From Nodosilinea sp. P-1105 (GTDB taxonomy: Bacteria > Cyanobacteriota > Cyanobacteriia > Phormidesmidales > Phormidesmidaceae), in the NCBI RefSeq assembly GCF_012911975.1, contig NZ_SMDQ01000018.1:22497-86496 (forward strand): a DNA stretch of 64,000 nt, in the 5' to 3' direction. The translations under genes and the position numbers were made by a program. Below, one piece after another: positions 1 through 8,122 of the stretch. Within the stretch, counting starts at the first letter, position 1; each line of letters opens with the position of its first letter. Below the pieces are notes generated by a model that saw nothing but the letters and a program-made list of their open reading frames with translations, did not search any database and was not told the origin of the DNA.

Positions 1-393
1 TCAGTGGCCGATCTGGCGGGTAAACGGGTTGGTGGCCTAGCCGATAGCACCAATATTGCTCTGGTCGAGAGTTTCCCTGAGGCGATCGCCGTGCCGTTCC
101 CCGGCAGCGACCAGGTGCTGCCCGAAATGCTGGCTGCCCTGAGAGCAGGGGAGATTGACGCGCTGATTGATGACGAACTGGTGCTGGCGATCGCCGCCCA
201 GGAGGATGACCAGTTAGAGCTGGGTTTTACCTTGCCAACCCAGGTGCCGTTTGCGATCGCCACCCCAAAACATAACCCTGGCTTGCAGACCAAGCTGAAT
301 GCCGCCCTGGCCACTACCCTGGTCGATGGTACGCTGGCCGCCCTCTGGGCCACGTGGATTCCTTGGAAACCGTTTCCACAGCTGGGTATTTGA
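1..393 (+). CDS. ABC transporter substrate-binding protein, C-terminal part
   Basis: The reading frame is already open at the window edge and ends at TGA 391-393, so the 5' part is missing. The visible 130 residues resemble the C-terminal lobe of periplasmic solute-binding proteins of the bac_3 family (polar amino acid uptake): an LAGKRVGGLADST strand-turn, an LRAGEIDALIDDE segment typical of the hinge region, and a final helix ending in a W-x-x-W-I-P stretch. Such proteins capture a ligand outside the cytoplasmic membrane and deliver it to an ABC permease. No permease gene is seen downstream. The family is fairly clear; the ligand cannot be inferred. Confidence 0.7.
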   Translation, partial: SVADLAGKRVGGLADSTNIALVESFPEAIAVPFPGSDQVLPEMLAALRAGEIDALIDDELVLAIAAQEDDQLELGFTLPTQVPFAIATPKHNPGLQTKLNAALATTLVDGTLAALWATWIPWKPFPQLGI

Positions 394-473
394 TCGCTCG
401 ACGTCGACAAAACCTTGCTATCCCTAGGGCTGGCTGGCAGAAATGTACTTACCTTCGCTGAAGGTGCCAGGTT

Positions 474-524
474 CTAGGGGTCAGGTATCAGGAAAGGTTG
501 GCCGACTTATGCCGCAGAATACTC
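474..524 (+). repeat. Dispersed repeat family C, copy 1
   Basis: About 45-50 bp containing TCAGGTATCAGGAAAGG followed by GGCCGACTTATGC. A closely similar block occurs at 33,100-33,152 in the same orientation, and at 42,487-42,535 in the opposite orientation. All three lie in gaps between genes. Identity was judged by eye. Confidence 0.65.
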
Positions 525-563
525 GTTATTTGTGACTCACTATGACCAGGCTGGAGTGCACAC

Positions 564-1151
564 TCACTGATCACGGTGCAAAACAAAGAAAAAGGGTTGG
601 GGCAGGTCTTTAAAGTCCATCACACCCAACACCGTATGGTCATCGATTTTTCTAAAGCTGTCGTTTATCGGCAGCCTGTCGTAGATCATGGTGGCGCTGA
701 CCTGATGGCGATAGTCCATCATCCGCAGGCGGGCTTGACTGGTGTCAGTTTTCGACAGAGCGATCAGCAGGCGTAGCAGAGGTCGCAATGCTTTGTGTTT
801 AACGAAAGAGAGCTTCAGCCCCAGGCGCATGGCCATAAGGCTAGGGGCAACTTTAAAGACATGACCTTGTCCATTCTGAAACAACAACGGATGCACCGTT
901 TCAGGGTCAACAAACGCCTTGCCATACCAGTTTGTAGCGGCCAACAGCCCGTCCATGGGGTGGTTCGTGGCGATTTCGACCCCTCGCCAACGACCGATCA
1001 TAAAGTCCAAGTCGACTGGTTCTAAGGCATCAAAGCACTGGAGCGCCACCTCAGAAGTGGCCTCTCGGTCATGCAATATCGACGTTAGCGGATCTGTTTT
1101 TATGGCGTCCCCCTTATGCCTGCGATCGCAAGGCTTACCCATCGCTTTCAT
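564..1151 (-). CDS. GXWXG / DUF4334 domain protein
   Basis: A soluble protein with no signal peptide or membrane segment. After a 30-40 residue N-terminal stretch it shows the sequence MIGRWRG, matching the GxWxG motif that names the N-terminal domain, followed by the aromatic-rich NWYGKAF segment. The C-terminal half fits DUF4334 (DYRHQVSATMIYD, then HTVLGVMDFKD). The two domains commonly occur together in a family of unknown biochemical function. The frame can be extended to a GTG at 1190; ATG codons at 1151 and 1142 are alternatives and none has a convincing Shine-Dalgarno sequence, so the start is uncertain. It stands alone between long gaps. Confidence 0.75.
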   Translation of the reverse strand: MKAMGKPCDRRHKGDAIKTDPLTSILHDREATSEVALQCFDALEPVDLDFMIGRWRGVEIATNHPMDGLLAATNWYGKAFVDPETVHPLLFQNGQGHVFKVAPSLMAMRLGLKLSFVKHKALRPLLRLLIALSKTDTSQARLRMMDYRHQVSATMIYDRLPINDSFRKIDDHTVLGVMDFKDLPQPFFFVLHRDQ

Positions 1152-1443
1152 GCCATGGCCAACGCTGACCAAGCTAAGCCTATTCTGCACTACTCGGCCA
1201 GACCCTTGGTGGACTTACACCCAAGCAAAGCACTTGAGGGCAGCGTCAAGCTTGAACACTAGGGTAGTCACAGATTGGGTAATACATTATAGAAGCCTCG
1301 AAAAATACAAAGCTTATTAAGAATGGAGGCGAGGTCTCAATGCTTTTGAGCTTCCAGGTTTAGTAATAAAGCAATTAATCGAGGTGCCTTTATGGAGCCC
1401 AATAGCCGTAAGCCTTATTGGGTTCTGCTGGCCATGTAAGACA

Positions 1444-2670
1444 CTAGATGTCCTGGCAAATCTTAGCCAACTCTTTCCTCCTTTCAGGCGTTGTTAAGGA
1501 CTTTGTTCGCCATAGGCCGACATGTGCTTCGGCTGCAGCCAGATCAGAGAAACGCTCGATGTCAATCAATACTTGGGCGTCAATCAATACTTGGGCTACT
1601 CTGTCACAATCACGATACCGAATATTACCCATAGAACGTTGCAAGGCATTAGGTAGGATAACATTGCATAGTAGTGGAGGAGTATCTGTAGCGAGTTGTT
1701 CTTCAGACAAGTCGGTAACGCTGCTTAAATCTACTCCTAGCAAAACTGCATTGCTCAAGTTGCTATCTGCAAAGCTTGTTGATGTAAAACGACCTCCTTC
1801 TATTAAAGCCCCTTCAAGATTAGCTGACACGAGCTTTGCCCCTCTGAGATCTGTATTGATCAAGCGAACTTTAGATAGATTAGCTTGTCTAAAACTAGAG
1901 TTCATTAAACAAGCAGATGAAAGATTGGCTGAGTCAAGAGTTGCTCCTGTCAGGTTGGAACGCACCACTTTTGCCTTGAATAAATCTGCTTCTGTTAGGT
2001 TCACCTCTTTTAACTGGCAACGTCTCGCAGTTATTTGAATCAACTCTGCATCACTCAGGTTTGAACCGTTTAATGTGGCGTCACTAATATCAGCCTTCTT
2101 AAGGCTAGCATGGTGTAGTGTAGCTTCTACCAATGTACTTGCATTTAGACGGGCCGACTTTAAAGTCGCTTTGCTTAAATCTGCTTGAGAGAAATTAGCG
2201 CCAGTTGCTTTAGCACCAGTAAGGTTCGCTTCAATCAGCTTGGCATACCTTAGATCTGCATGGTTGAGCTGAACGCTTGAAAAGTCAACCCCGATCAAAC
2301 TCGCCTTCATAAGTCTTGTGTGACTTAGATCGGGCACCTGGTCTTCATTAAAGTCGATTAGGTCAAGTTCAAGGTTCGTTAGGTCTTCTCTAAATGAGAA
2401 GGATTCGCAGTATCGTCCGAATGACCTCAAGATTGGTGAGAGCCATCTGTTATTAGAGTGAATGGTACAGCTATTTATTAGGTTTAGGAAGACGTCCCTT
2501 TTGGCTGATGAATCGCCAGTGCGAAGGGTTTCGTACTTCTTTTGTATGTCTCTTTCAGCAAGATAATAACTAACCCCAAATAAGGCGACTGATAAAGCTA
2601 ATAGTGCTCCACTAATTAGAACTGGCTTAAGCAGCGCGCTTCTTAGAATATATCTAGCTGATGGTGCCAT
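1444..2670 (-). CDS. Membrane-anchored pentapeptide-repeat protein
   Basis: A 408-residue protein with a single hydrophobic segment near residues 14-32, then a polar region. A long run of pentapeptide repeats of the A(D/N)LXX type covers roughly residues 115-310 (for example LNHADLRYAKLIEANLTGAKATG). These repeats fold as a right-handed quadrilateral beta-helix. The N-terminal anchor suggests attachment to the cytoplasmic or thylakoid membrane. The last 90 residues are non-repeat and include a direct duplication, VLIDAQVLIDI. The function of most cyanobacterial members is unknown. The gene is more AT-rich than its neighbours, which may point to a different origin. Confidence 0.85.
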   Translation of the reverse strand: MAPSARYILRSALLKPVLISGALLALSVALFGVSYYLAERDIQKKYETLRTGDSSAKRDVFLNLINSCTIHSNNRWLSPILRSFGRYCESFSFREDLTNLELDLIDFNEDQVPDLSHTRLMKASLIGVDFSSVQLNHADLRYAKLIEANLTGAKATGANFSQADLSKATLKSARLNASTLVEATLHHASLKKADISDATLNGSNLSDAELIQITARRCQLKEVNLTEADLFKAKVVRSNLTGATLDSANLSSACLMNSSFRQANLSKVRLINTDLRGAKLVSANLEGALIEGGRFTSTSFADSNLSNAVLLGVDLSSVTDLSEEQLATDTPPLLCNVILPNALQRSMGNIRYRDCDRVAQVLIDAQVLIDIERFSDLAAAEAHVGLWRTKSLTTPERRKELAKICQDI

Positions 2671-3309
2671 AACTTACCGTGAGATTAGTATCAATCGTCC
2701 ATGGTGCAACATCTTTATACCCTGTTTTTAGCTCAGAATCAGTGCCTTGATGTCACAAAGTATAATGAGTGGGTGACAAAGGTATGTCGTCCTAACCAGA
2801 AGCTGAGAGTTAGGAGTTAGAAGATCTAAGAAATTGAAAGTGTTCAGAAAATCACGCTTGACAGGACTGAAACCCCTGATTTTTCGTTCTCGACACAGGG
2901 ATTTACACAAAATTCTGATCGCTCTCAAGGAATTAGATTAGCAAGGTAATGGCGTACCAGGTGACTAGTTTTTTTCCTTCGTAAGACATTTTATGAACAA
3001 CGTCGCTCAACCTTCAGTGATTGCGGGCTGAGCGACGTCGTATGTCTTTTGTGTTTTTCGGCAGTCTGCCGCCAATAGGCAGGCTAAGCTAACAGGTCAT
3101 GTATCCCACAGAGCTACTGTGTACACATAAGTCTTGCTTGACTTTAGCTCCTCCGCTTTGGCCCCCTTTTCTGGTATGCCCGTAGGGCTATAAGCCCCCC
3201 TCGCGCAGCGTGCCCAGAAGGCATAATTCTGGGGGAATTTGAAGCCTGCCCCCCGAAAGCGGGGAACTAGGGAGGCAAAACTCGATTCCAGCAGACCGCC
3301 TACCCAGCA
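2671..3309. other. Gene-poor gap with hairpins
   Basis: No convincing gene is seen. A 66-codon minus-strand frame at 2728-2928 has no homology that I recognise and no good ribosome site. The gap holds the inverted repeat at 2975-3047 (listed separately). Around 3135-3290 there are G/C-rich short hairpins, including a CCCC-GGGG stem at about 3251-3265, 45-60 bp beyond the stop of the PRK-like gene. That second hairpin could act in transcript ending but lacks a following T tract. Confidence 0.5.
2975..3047 (+). terminator. Long inverted repeat, terminator-like
   Basis: The arms 2997-3009 and 3029-3041 pair over 13 positions with one G-T wobble (core CGTCGCTCA / TGAGCGACG). An outer AAGACAT / ATGTCTT pairing extends the stem after a bulge. 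On the plus strand it is followed by a T-rich run at 3047-3058. No plus-strand gene lies immediately upstream, so it could instead be a mobile palindromic repeat or the end of an unannotated RNA. Confidence 0.45.
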
Positions 3310-4254
3310 TTACTCGTAGATGTTGGCGGCTTTCAGCATGTGGTAGGTGATCAGCAGCTGGGTCAGGGCCAAAGGGAAGCTGCGTAAGGTTTCGCCCGTA
3401 GTGCCGATCAAGGTGCCAATGTCGGTATTGCCCTCAATGCTGCAGAACTTGCCCAGGTAGGGAATTTCGCTACACAAGGTGCGCTCCAGTTCTTGCACTG
3501 GCTTTTCAGTGGCATGGCCATCAATTTCCAGCACATCTACGGGTTTGCCCATGTCGCGATCGAGCCCCATGCGCACCGCATCTCCCAAGCTCCCTCCTTC
3601 TTTAGTCTCTAATAGGTGAGAAAAGTCAGGGTGAGGAATGGTAGGTCGTAGCACCAGCCGCACGTTCAGCAGTAACTCATCGGCTTGGCTTTCACCCTCG
3701 GGCGGATAAAAACTGACCACCACATCCGCCCACTGTCGCTGGGGACGAATGTATGATTCTGAGTCAAATTCCCGAGCTTTGATTTGCTTAATCACTTCCT
3801 CAGGGGAGTATCCCCGCTTGCGTGTGTCTCGCTTGATCTTCCAGGTGGCCCGCAGGTCTTCAGGAGGGGCCAGGTAAACCTTGACATCGTAGGCGTCGCG
3901 GCAGGCACGGGTGGAATACCCCAGCAGCCCTTCCACAATCACAAAACGCTTTGGTTGGATATATTCAGGGGGATCAAATTCCCCGGAGGTATGATTATAG
4001 ATGGGCTTGAGGATGGGTTGTCCGGTGCGTAGCAGGGTGAGATGCTGCTGAATAATATCGATGTAGTTGCAGTCGGGGTGGAGGGCCGAAATGCCCATTT
4101 CTTTCCGCTGCTTGCGATCGTAGCGGTGGTAGTCGTCGGTGCAGATCGTGGTGACTTGATCTTCACCCAAAATTTGGGCAATCCCTTTGGTCAGGGTGGT
4201 TTTCCCTGCAGCACTGTCTCCGACGATACCTAGAATAACCGGACGACTAACCAT
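3310..4254 (-). CDS. Phosphoribulokinase/uridine kinase family protein, PRK-like paralogue
   Basis: A 314-residue P-loop kinase. Walker A is GDSAAGKTT at residues 12-20, followed by a TDDYHRYDRKQRKEMG segment that closely matches the substrate loop of cyanobacterial phosphoribulokinase, and by KPIYNHTSGEFDPPE and IVEGLLGY. Canonical PRK phosphorylates ribulose 5-phosphate in the Calvin cycle. Here the P-loop cysteine of the redox-regulated enzyme (GDSGCGKST) is replaced by alanine, while the cysteine before the DDYH motif is kept, so thioredoxin control through that pair should be lost. I therefore call it a paralogue rather than the main prk. Start: ATG 4254 has GGAG 8 nt upstream; the frame could be extended to 4287. 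Confidence 0.75.
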   Translation of the reverse strand: MVSRPVILGIVGDSAAGKTTLTKGIAQILGEDQVTTICTDDYHRYDRKQRKEMGISALHPDCNYIDIIQQHLTLLRTGQPILKPIYNHTSGEFDPPEYIQPKRFVIVEGLLGYSTRACRDAYDVKVYLAPPEDLRATWKIKRDTRKRGYSPEEVIKQIKAREFDSESYIRPQRQWADVVVSFYPPEGESQADELLLNVRLVLRPTIPHPDFSHLLETKEGGSLGDAVRMGLDRDMGKPVDVLEIDGHATEKPVQELERTLCSEIPYLGKFCSIEGNTDIGTLIGTTGETLRSFPLALTQLLITYHMLKAANIYE

Positions 4255-4331
4255 AGCAATCTCCAGGGGAAATAAAGAGCGAGTCATTCCATTGTAAGAA
4301 CCAATGGATCAGGGGCCAAATATTTATTTAG

Positions 4332-4436
4332 CCCTAGAGCATCGGTACAGTGTGTCAAGATCCCAGGGTTCTTGGGCTGATTAGCCAGAAAAGTTGGGGT
4401 ATCCGAGGGCAGAACCCTGGGATCTGTCCCGACGTC
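4332..4436 (-). repeat. Dispersed repeat family A, copy 1 (inverted)
   Basis: About 100 bp, ending directly at the stop codon of the FAD oxidoreductase gene. Its ends contain AGATCCCAGGGTTCT and AGAACCCTGGGATCT, so it is a long imperfect palindrome. Two further copies lie at 36,156-36,262 and 42,167-42,260 in the opposite orientation. The outer sequence GAGCATCGGTACAGTGTGTC also matches them. It resembles a small non-autonomous mobile repeat and may serve as a transcription end point for both flanking minus-strand genes. Confidence 0.8.
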
Positions 4437-6539
4437 CTAAATGCCTAGCCGCCCTTTCAGCACCTCATAGAGGACCCGGGACAGCTCACGTCGTTGTAAA
4501 TTTTGGCGATCGCGGGGGGTGCGCCCAAAGGCCTGATCATAGACCTCAGGCATCGCTTTTTTGACCAAAAAGGACAGCTGTTCGCGGGTGATGGGACCAT
4601 CGGGAGCAAAGCGATGCCCCCCAACACCGGCAATCATGCCGTGGGCATATAGGGTTTCAATTGCCTCATAGGCCCAGTGTTGACCGGGCTGTACATCAAT
4701 GAACGTGGGCTGGGGGGGCACTGTCCTAGGTAGTTTCAATACATTCACCAAAGCCGTTGCCACCACCGCTCGAGACACCGGCCCATGGGGCCGAAAATGT
4801 AGCGTTCTCAGGTTTTCGCTGCGAATTAGCCCTGCGGCAGCCATCACCTGAATGGGCTCGAAGTCGGAATCGTTATGGCTAATGTCATCAAACCAAAAAA
4901 TAGGGATGCCGTTGCGGGCCATGAACCCCTGAATTTTGCGAACGTGCTGTTCTTCAGTAGCCAGTACCCGGGGCGCTAAGCCAGTCCACACCGCAAACAC
5001 GGCCAGAAAACCGCTGGCTTCCCCAATCGCCCACTCCATCGGATGCATACGATAGGCGGCATTGGTAATGTGGGTGGTGCCCAGGCTTTTGGCCGATAAC
5101 ACCAGGCCGTCGGTGTTCACTGGCACCAGGGAACCTAGGGGCAGGCTAAAGGGCAGGGCCACCACGTCTTTGCCTTTGGGACTAACGTGGCCCTCGGCAT
5201 CGTTGCCATGCAGATCCAGGTAATGGTACTGGCCGATGCCCACAGCGTCTTCAAAACAGCGAGCCCGAGCCTGGTGGGGGAAAAAGGTTTCAGCCACATC
5301 TTCATGGCGAATGGTGGTCAGCGCCTTGCCGCGACGGGCCTCGCGAATATAGGGTTCCAGAGCAATGCCGTCCGCCGTCCAGGTCAGATCACCACGGGGC
5401 TTTAGGTTGGGGGCGCCATGGGTTTGCAAGTAGTGCACATAGGCCTGGGAGCGGCGTCGAGCCCGTTGGATGTGCAATTGCCGCTCCTCGCGGCTGACCC
5501 CCACCAACCGCCCAGGGCGGTAGTCATTACCACAGCGAAAGAGATGGTCAGGATCGCTGGAGGTGCCCCAGTTAATCACACTGATATCCCCGGGATGTAC
5601 CTTTTTATCGTCGAGCCTAACTCGCTGCAAGCGACGATAGCGAAAAATGCCATAGTCACTAAAGAAGTCCCATTTGTGCCACTGGTGGGCTTTCGTTTTG
5701 GTCCAAAAGAGCGCGGTAAAGTCTTGCAGGTTCAGCCAAGGGACAACCCCAAAACCGTCAGGCTTACCGATGGGTACCCCGCGACCGGGGGCGGTGCATT
5801 CCACCACTACATCGAAGGTGATGGACTGTTGGCACTGGGGCCGGGCTTCTTCGGGCAGAATCGCTTCCCCGGTGTCGGAGCGAGCTTCTTGCCCCACAAA
5901 GGCAGGAATGTCCCCCACTTCCAGCAGGTCCCCCAGGTCGGTGGCTTCGAGGGTAACTTGGGCGGTGACGGTAAATTCATGCCCAGTTTGGCTGTCGCCA
6001 AAAATCACCCCCTGCAGTTTGGGTCGCTGCCCCGTATGGTCCATGACCACCCGAATCGGCTCTGCAAATGGAATCAGGCTCAATTTGCCGTTGCGCAGAT
6101 AGGGGATCAGCGGTTCATTCAAGGCACTGGCCGCTACCACTGGCGTGGTGGCCAGGGGGCTTACCCAGCCGCTACCCGGGTTGCTGACCACTCGACCAGC
6201 GACGGGTTGCAGTTGCCGCTGGCGATCGCGAAAGGCTTTCTGGCTTCTAGAAATCGCAAACGCCTCCCCATCCACCGTCAAGAGTCCTGCCTTTTTTCGC
6301 AACAGGTCGCCATCGTCAGAAGCGGGGAGAGCCTGGGCGGTAAACTGCCCACCCACCACGGCCTGGGGTTGCACCAGACAGACATCCAGGTTCAATTGCA
6401 GGGCGGTGAGGGTGGCTGAATAGGCCGCAGTAGACCCCCCTACCACTAAAATCGAACTGGTCAGGGTGGCCCCATGGGCCGGGCGGGTGAAGGCCGCGTC
6501 AGACAATACCCCGAGGCGTTGGGTAATGGTGGTGGACAT
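4437..6539 (-). CDS. FAD-dependent oxidoreductase with C-terminal SLH domain
   Basis: A 700-residue protein. The N-terminus carries a dinucleotide-binding fold, ILVVGGSTAAYSA at about residues 31-43, followed by VVGGQFTAQ, as in the FAD_oxidored family. A later SAKSLGTTHITNAAYRMHP segment is also typical of that family. Near residues 610-660 an S-layer homology repeat is visible (FIDVQPGQHWAYEAIETLYAHGM ... PITREQLSFLV, quoted in parts). SLH domains bind cell-wall polymer or peptidoglycan, yet no signal peptide precedes the FAD domain. The substrate is unknown. Start: ATG 6539 chosen; a TTG at 6563 would add eight residues. The stop abuts repeat family A. Confidence 0.8.
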   Translation of the reverse strand: MSTTITQRLGVLSDAAFTRPAHGATLTSSILVVGGSTAAYSATLTALQLNLDVCLVQPQAVVGGQFTAQALPASDDGDLLRKKAGLLTVDGEAFAISRSQKAFRDRQRQLQPVAGRVVSNPGSGWVSPLATTPVVAASALNEPLIPYLRNGKLSLIPFAEPIRVVMDHTGQRPKLQGVIFGDSQTGHEFTVTAQVTLEATDLGDLLEVGDIPAFVGQEARSDTGEAILPEEARPQCQQSITFDVVVECTAPGRGVPIGKPDGFGVVPWLNLQDFTALFWTKTKAHQWHKWDFFSDYGIFRYRRLQRVRLDDKKVHPGDISVINWGTSSDPDHLFRCGNDYRPGRLVGVSREERQLHIQRARRRSQAYVHYLQTHGAPNLKPRGDLTWTADGIALEPYIREARRGKALTTIRHEDVAETFFPHQARARCFEDAVGIGQYHYLDLHGNDAEGHVSPKGKDVVALPFSLPLGSLVPVNTDGLVLSAKSLGTTHITNAAYRMHPMEWAIGEASGFLAVFAVWTGLAPRVLATEEQHVRKIQGFMARNGIPIFWFDDISHNDSDFEPIQVMAAAGLIRSENLRTLHFRPHGPVSRAVVATALVNVLKLPRTVPPQPTFIDVQPGQHWAYEAIETLYAHGMIAGVGGHRFAPDGPITREQLSFLVKKAMPEVYDQAFGRTPRDRQNLQRRELSRVLYEVLKGRLGI

Positions 6540-6732
6540 AGGGGCACAGGTCCCACAGAGCAAAGGATTGTCCCGATTTTAGGCGATGCCCCAGGGGCAA
6601 TATGGCAAACGTATCGGAAACGTTATGGAGACTGGCCCGCCATCCAGCCAGCTGCCGACGCAACTGGTGCTCAGTCCATCTGACTGATAATGGCAGGTTC
6701 TGCTAATGGCAGGTTCTGCGAACTGGGGTCCA

Positions 6733-6815
6733 AGGTCTACGGCCAGCCATAGACCTTCAACCTTGAACCGTAAACCCTTTCAGCCCGCTCCCTTTAACTT
6801 GATAGACCCCTAAGT
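6733..6815 (+). repeat. Dispersed repeat family D, copy 1
   Basis: This block contains AACCGTAAACCCTTT and CTTGATAG in the same order as a block at 33,861-33,962. It also has short inverted elements (GGTCTACGG / CCATAGACC). A shorter related block, seemingly inverted, is at 28,460-28,520. It fills the gap between the URC4 and FAD genes. The relationship was judged by eye. Confidence 0.55.
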
Positions 6816-6850
6816 CAGAGAGGATGTCTTGTTTTCTCTCTTCCCTCTTC

Positions 6851-8095
6851 CTAAAACACTGTGCCATCACTAAGCAGGGTGATGGGCGGGGGGCCGCCGG
6901 GGCGTTTTTGGGCGGCGATTTGGCGACCAGCGGTCCAGGTGCCGCCTTGCAGCAGTTGGGCCAGGGGCAGTTGGTCGGGGGACAGGTGACGGGTTTGGCG
7001 CAGGTGGTTAGCGAGCTGGTCGAGCAGGCAGAGGGTGAGGGCGCGCCATTCGACAATCAGCGGGGAGTGGGGCGGATGGGCGATCGCGCTAGCGGCCGCA
7101 TCTTTCAGGGTCAGTACGCCGCAGTCTACAAACAGGCCGCCGTTGCGGTATTCGGCTAAGCCAGTGAGCTGGTCCAGATCGGTAATGATCAGGCCCAGGT
7201 CTTGCAAGGGTTCCACCAGGGAGTAGGTGAGCCATTGGGACAGTTTGTGGAAGGGGACTAACTGACTGCCGAGGCCAGTATCGGGCAATTGGGGATGGGG
7301 CCAGACATCCCCCAGGTTCACCCCAGCCAGGGTGACTCGTCCGGGCCAAATGGTGCCCAGCCCTTGCAGAATCGTTTGCAGCAGGGTGATGGCCGACAAC
7401 TGCCCCTCTGGGGCCTGCTGTAACCAATAGTCCACGAGGTGGCCTGGTCTGGGATGATCTGTGCCAAACAGATGGGTCTGCTGGCGCAGGGTGTGGCCCA
7501 GCTTTTGCAGCAGGGTGACTCGCCCCTCTAGGCCCAGTAGGGGATTGCGATCGCTGACTTGAAAGGCAACGGCCAACTGATCTACGGTCAGTTGCATCAG
7601 GCCATCGGCATCCGCCTGCCAGGGACAGTCGGGCTGGCTCGAGAACAGCCCCTGAACAAAGCTATGAAAGCTGGCGATCGCCAGTCCTTCCGATCGCTGA
7701 AACACTTGTCCAGTTTGGGTTTCACGATATTTCCAGACGGTCCCAGCGCCTGCGTCCAGCAACACACTCGTGATCACCAGATCCAGTTTCAGTCGGGCCT
7801 GTTCCAGGGCGTCCAATTGGGCCAGTTGGGATGCTAGCCACTCTAGCCGCGACCTTCCCTGGGGTTCAAAATGCCGCCAGCGAGAATGAACCGGGATATG
7901 TCCCTCTGGGTACTGCTGATCGATGACGGCTTGGACATAGTCAGCGGTGGCGGGTAGGGCATCGAGGTGGAGGCGGAGGTGGTATAGCTGATCGTCAAGG
8001 GCCAGATTGTATAGGGTGCGGCTGCGATCGCGAATCGCCTGGGGACTTTGCAGATAGGCGATGACCGCTAAGGGGTCTGGGGAAGCTGGGGACAT
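6851..8095 (-). CDS. URC4/urg3 family protein (DUF1688), uracil catabolism
   Basis: A 414-residue soluble protein recognised as DUF1688 by its overall pattern: AYLQSPQAIRDRSRTLYNLA at the start (in part), then HSRWRHFEPQGRSR, SVLLDAGAGTVWKY, the FHSFVQGLFSS segment, and LFVDCGVLTLKD near the end. In yeasts, URC4 acts with URC1 in the URC route that breaks down uracil through ribosylated intermediates; the URC4 reaction itself is not firmly settled. The gene lies 27 bp downstream of the URC1-like gene on the same strand, so the two are probably one operon, which strengthens both calls. No uracil phosphoribosyltransferase or urea-releasing partner is adjacent. Confidence 0.85.
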   Translation of the reverse strand: MSPASPDPLAVIAYLQSPQAIRDRSRTLYNLALDDQLYHLRLHLDALPATADYVQAVIDQQYPEGHIPVHSRWRHFEPQGRSRLEWLASQLAQLDALEQARLKLDLVITSVLLDAGAGTVWKYRETQTGQVFQRSEGLAIASFHSFVQGLFSSQPDCPWQADADGLMQLTVDQLAVAFQVSDRNPLLGLEGRVTLLQKLGHTLRQQTHLFGTDHPRPGHLVDYWLQQAPEGQLSAITLLQTILQGLGTIWPGRVTLAGVNLGDVWPHPQLPDTGLGSQLVPFHKLSQWLTYSLVEPLQDLGLIITDLDQLTGLAEYRNGGLFVDCGVLTLKDAAASAIAHPPHSPLIVEWRALTLCLLDQLANHLRQTRHLSPDQLPLAQLLQGGTWTAGRQIAAQKRPGGPPPITLLSDGTVF

Positions 8096-8122
8096 AGGCC
8101 AATAGCAACAGGACTGGCTGGA

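Noticed and set aside
2728..2928. 66-codon minus-strand ORF
   Set aside because: No ribosome site, no domain and no conserved look; a chance frame in an AT-rich gap.
5418..6419. Plus-strand ORF of 333 codons
   Set aside because: It is opposite the FAD oxidoreductase gene, which has clear motifs. The plus-strand product has none.
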